From Pseudomonadota bacterium (GTDB lineage Bacteria > Pseudomonadota > Alphaproteobacteria > Rhizobiales > Rhizobiaceae): a DNA stretch of 8,130 nt. Where the stretch lies: the NCBI GenBank assembly GCA_023416545.1, contig JAEZHO010000377.1:1-8130 (forward strand), written 5' to 3'. The translations under genes were made by a program, and so were the position numbers. Below, in pieces: positions 6,449-8,130 of this stretch (the stretch's first letter is position 1; every line of letters begins with the position of its first letter). The notes below the pieces were generated by a model, which had not been told where the DNA came from, did not search any database, and saw only the letters and a list, made by a program, of their open reading frames with translations.

Positions 6449-7129
6449 TCATGTCTGTGGCCGGCGTGCGCCGCCACCTGCTCCCGATTGACCGGCACCG
6501 CGGTACTTTTCGAGCATGGTTGCGCGCTTCACTACACCCTCACCCGCCTGTCCGGCAAGCGCCGCGGCATGGATAAAAGCATTCTGGCCTAACAGATCGT
6601 CCATTTCCGCTCCCGTGAAGAACGAAAAGGACGGTATGTCTTCTTCGGCATTCGTGCCGAGTTTCCAGGCCTTGCGGGCCTGGTCTATCTTGCGTACGCC
6701 GTCGGCGGCCGCATCGGCGGCGTGGAATACCGCGAGCGCCTCTCCGGACCGGACAGCCGCGTCCACTTTCATGGCGCCGCTGACGAACTGGCCCGCTTTC
6801 CGGGCGAGGTTCATCATCCCCACGAGATCGGCCGCCATCAGCCGATCGACGAGGGCCCCGAGTTCGGGGCCGGCCTTCACCTCCCGCTTGAGGGCACGGG
6901 AGAAAAGCTTGCGCTGCACGGCGCGATCGACAAGTTCCCGCTCCGCCTTGATCCAGCAGCCCCGTCCCGGCAGCTGCCGCTTGAGGTCCGGCGTCACCGT
7001 GCCGTCCGGTCCTGCAACGAACCGGATCAGCATTTCCGGCGAGACCGCCTCGCGGGTGACGATGCAGGTGCGATCATTCACGACCAGTTCCACATCGTCA
7101 TGCTCCTGGGCGACGTCCTCCGCCATCAT
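6449..7129 (-). CDS. RNA-binding protein, YlxR (DUF448) domain fused to an L7Ae/L30e-like domain
   Basis: The 226-aa product joins two small domains that are separate proteins (YlxR and YlxQ) in Firmicutes. Residues about 18-85 are YlxR/DUF448, with the signature RTCIVTRE at 20-27, PEMLIRFV at 31-38 and the GRGCW loop at 56-59. Residues about 100-195 look like the L7Ae/L30e/S12e fold, with NLARKAGQFVSG at 107-118. A Gly-rich basic tail ends the protein. The start at 7129 overlaps the nusA stop by four bases; a second ATG follows immediately at 7126, so either Met could initiate. The family is known or thought to bind RNA or ribosomes and always travels with nusA and infB, but its exact role is poorly defined. 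The fused form between nusA and infB is typical of alphaproteobacteria. Family assignment is firm; molecular function is inferred from domains and context. Confidence 0.93.
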   Translation of the reverse strand: MMAEDVAQEHDDVELVVNDRTCIVTREAVSPEMLIRFVAGPDGTVTPDLKRQLPGRGCWIKAERELVDRAVQRKLFSRALKREVKAGPELGALVDRLMAADLVGMMNLARKAGQFVSGAMKVDAAVRSGEALAVFHAADAAADGVRKIDQARKAWKLGTNAEEDIPSFSFFTGAEMDDLLGQNAFIHAAALAGQAGEGVVKRATMLEKYRGAGQSGAGGGARRPQT

Positions 7130-8130
7130 TCCTCGGTGGCGGCTTCCGCCTCCTCGACTTCTTCAGCCTGTTCAGCCGCGAGGTCTTCCTCGGTGATCCA
7201 GCCTGCAAGCAGGCGTGCCTGAACGATCATGTTCTCCGCCTCAGGGCGGGAAACGTCGAACTTGGAGAAGATGCCCTCGAACTTCTTGGTCTCTCCGTCC
7301 TTGCGTTCGCTCCATCCGACGAGATCGTCTGCGGCGCAGCCGGCAAAGTCCTCGACGGTCTTGATGCCGTCCTCGCCGAGGGCGACCAGCATCTGGCCGT
7401 TCAGGCCGTCGATCTGGCGAAGCTCGTCCTGGACGCCGAGTTCCTTGCGCTTGGTATCCATTTCTTCCTCGATCTTCTCGAGGTATTCGCGGGCGCGGGT
7501 CTGGATCTCCTGCGCGGTGTCTTCGTCGAAGCCCTCGATGGAGGAGATTTCGTCGAGATCGACATAGGCGAGTTCCTCGACGGCGGCGAAGCCCTCGGAG
7601 GCAAGCACCTGGCCGACCATCTCGTCGACGTCGAGCGCTTCCATGAAGAGGTTGGTGCGCTCGTTGAATTCCTTCTGCCGGCGCTCCGACTCTTCCTGTT
7701 CCGTCAGGATGTCGATGTCCCAGCCGGTCAGCTGCGACGCAAGGCGGACGTTCTGGCCGCGGCGGCCGATGGCGAGCGACAGCTGTTCGTCGGGAACCAC
7801 GACTTCGATGCGTTCGGCATCCTCGTCGAGAACGACCTTGGCCACTTCGGCAGGCTGCAGCGCGTTGACGATGAAGGATGCCGGATCGTTGGACCACGGA
7901 ATGATGTCGATCTTTTCGCCCTGCAATTCGCCGACGACCGCCTGGACGCGCGAACCGCGCATACCGACGCAGGCGCCGACCGGATCGATGGAGGAATCGT
8001 TCGAGATGACGGCGATCTTGGCGCGGGAGCCGGGGTCGCGGGCAACCGACTTGATCTCGATGATGCCGTCGTAGATTTCCGGAACTTCCATGGTGAAGAG
8101 CTTCACCATGAACTGCGGATGGGTACGCGA
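7126..8130 (-). CDS. nusA: Transcription termination/antitermination factor NusA, 3' part (start beyond right edge)
   Basis: NusA binds RNA polymerase and nascent RNA and modulates pausing, termination and antitermination. The frame is open from the right edge (first visible residues SRTHPQFMVKLF) to a TGA, giving 334 visible residues. The N-terminal RNAP-binding domain and S1 domain should lie outside the window, because the visible start matches the linker between S1 and KH1. Two KH domains follow, with GxxG loops GMRG at visible residues 56-59 and GRRG at 122-125, the latter inside the family-typical stretch LAIGRRGQNVRLASQLTGWD. Next comes a helical linker (about 145-165), then two helix-hairpin-helix-like C-terminal repeats and an acidic tail rich in Glu and Ala. 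The internal ATG at 8109 sits in the conserved PQFMVKLF segment and is not the start. The stop overlaps the next gene's start as ATGA, which suggests translational coupling. Identity is secure; only the N-terminus is missing. Confidence 0.97.
   Translation of the reverse strand, partial: SRTHPQFMVKLFTMEVPEIYDGIIEIKSVARDPGSRAKIAVISNDSSIDPVGACVGMRGSRVQAVVGELQGEKIDIIPWSNDPASFIVNALQPAEVAKVVLDEDAERIEVVVPDEQLSLAIGRRGQNVRLASQLTGWDIDILTEQEESERRQKEFNERTNLFMEALDVDEMVGQVLASEGFAAVEELAYVDLDEISSIEGFDEDTAQEIQTRAREYLEKIEEEMDTKRKELGVQDELRQIDGLNGQMLVALGEDGIKTVEDFAGCAADDLVGWSERKDGETKKFEGIFSKFDVSRPEAENMIVQARLLAGWITEEDLAAEQAEEVEEAEAATEE

Overview
This window comes from a GC-rich alphaproteobacterium. It is most likely a member of the Rhizobiales (Hyphomicrobiales), in or near Rhizobiaceae. 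The support is the gene order nusA - YlxR/L7Ae-type RNA-binding protein - infB with a fused two-domain middle gene, the form of the IF-2 N-terminus, and an ExbB with a long Ala/Pro-rich periplasmic extension. I cannot name a genus from the sequence alone. All six genes lie on the minus strand and are described here right to left, in the direction of transcription.

Right block (8130 to about 3625) is the transcription/translation operon. It starts inside nusA, whose start lies beyond the right edge. The nusA stop overlaps the start of a 226-aa YlxR (DUF448) + L7Ae-like protein by four bases (ATGA). After a 101-base gap holding a 35-nt hairpin comes infB (888 aa). The block closes with a textbook intrinsic terminator: a perfect 11-bp stem, a 4-nt loop and a T-run. 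NusA acts on RNA polymerase, YlxR/L7Ae proteins bind RNA or ribosomes, and IF-2 loads initiator tRNA.

Middle (3602 to about 2797) holds one metabolic gene, a KduD-type short-chain dehydrogenase (2-deoxy-D-gluconate 3-dehydrogenase / 2-dehydro-3-deoxy-D-gluconate 5-dehydrogenase). Its Shine-Dalgarno begins about 10 bases after the infB terminator T-run, so there is almost no room for a promoter of its own. A long hairpin without a T-run follows its stop codon.

Left block (about 2746 to 1) is a TonB energy-transduction operon, exbB-exbD-tonB, behind a good sigma70-like promoter in the only AT-rich patch of the window. Three bases separate exbB from exbD, and exbD and tonB overlap by four, so translation is probably coupled. 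ExbB and ExbD form the inner-membrane proton channel. TonB carries the energy across the periplasm to outer-membrane receptors for siderophores, haem or similar ligands. A hairpin follows tonB at the left edge.

Overall the genes are ordinary housekeeping and nutrient-uptake genes, and I see no mobile element, CRISPR array, toxin-antitoxin pair or clearly novel system. The points worth a second look are small: the atypical cysteine-bearing C-terminus of TonB, the promoter-poor position of kduD between two hairpins that share arm sequence, and the hairpin in front of infB.
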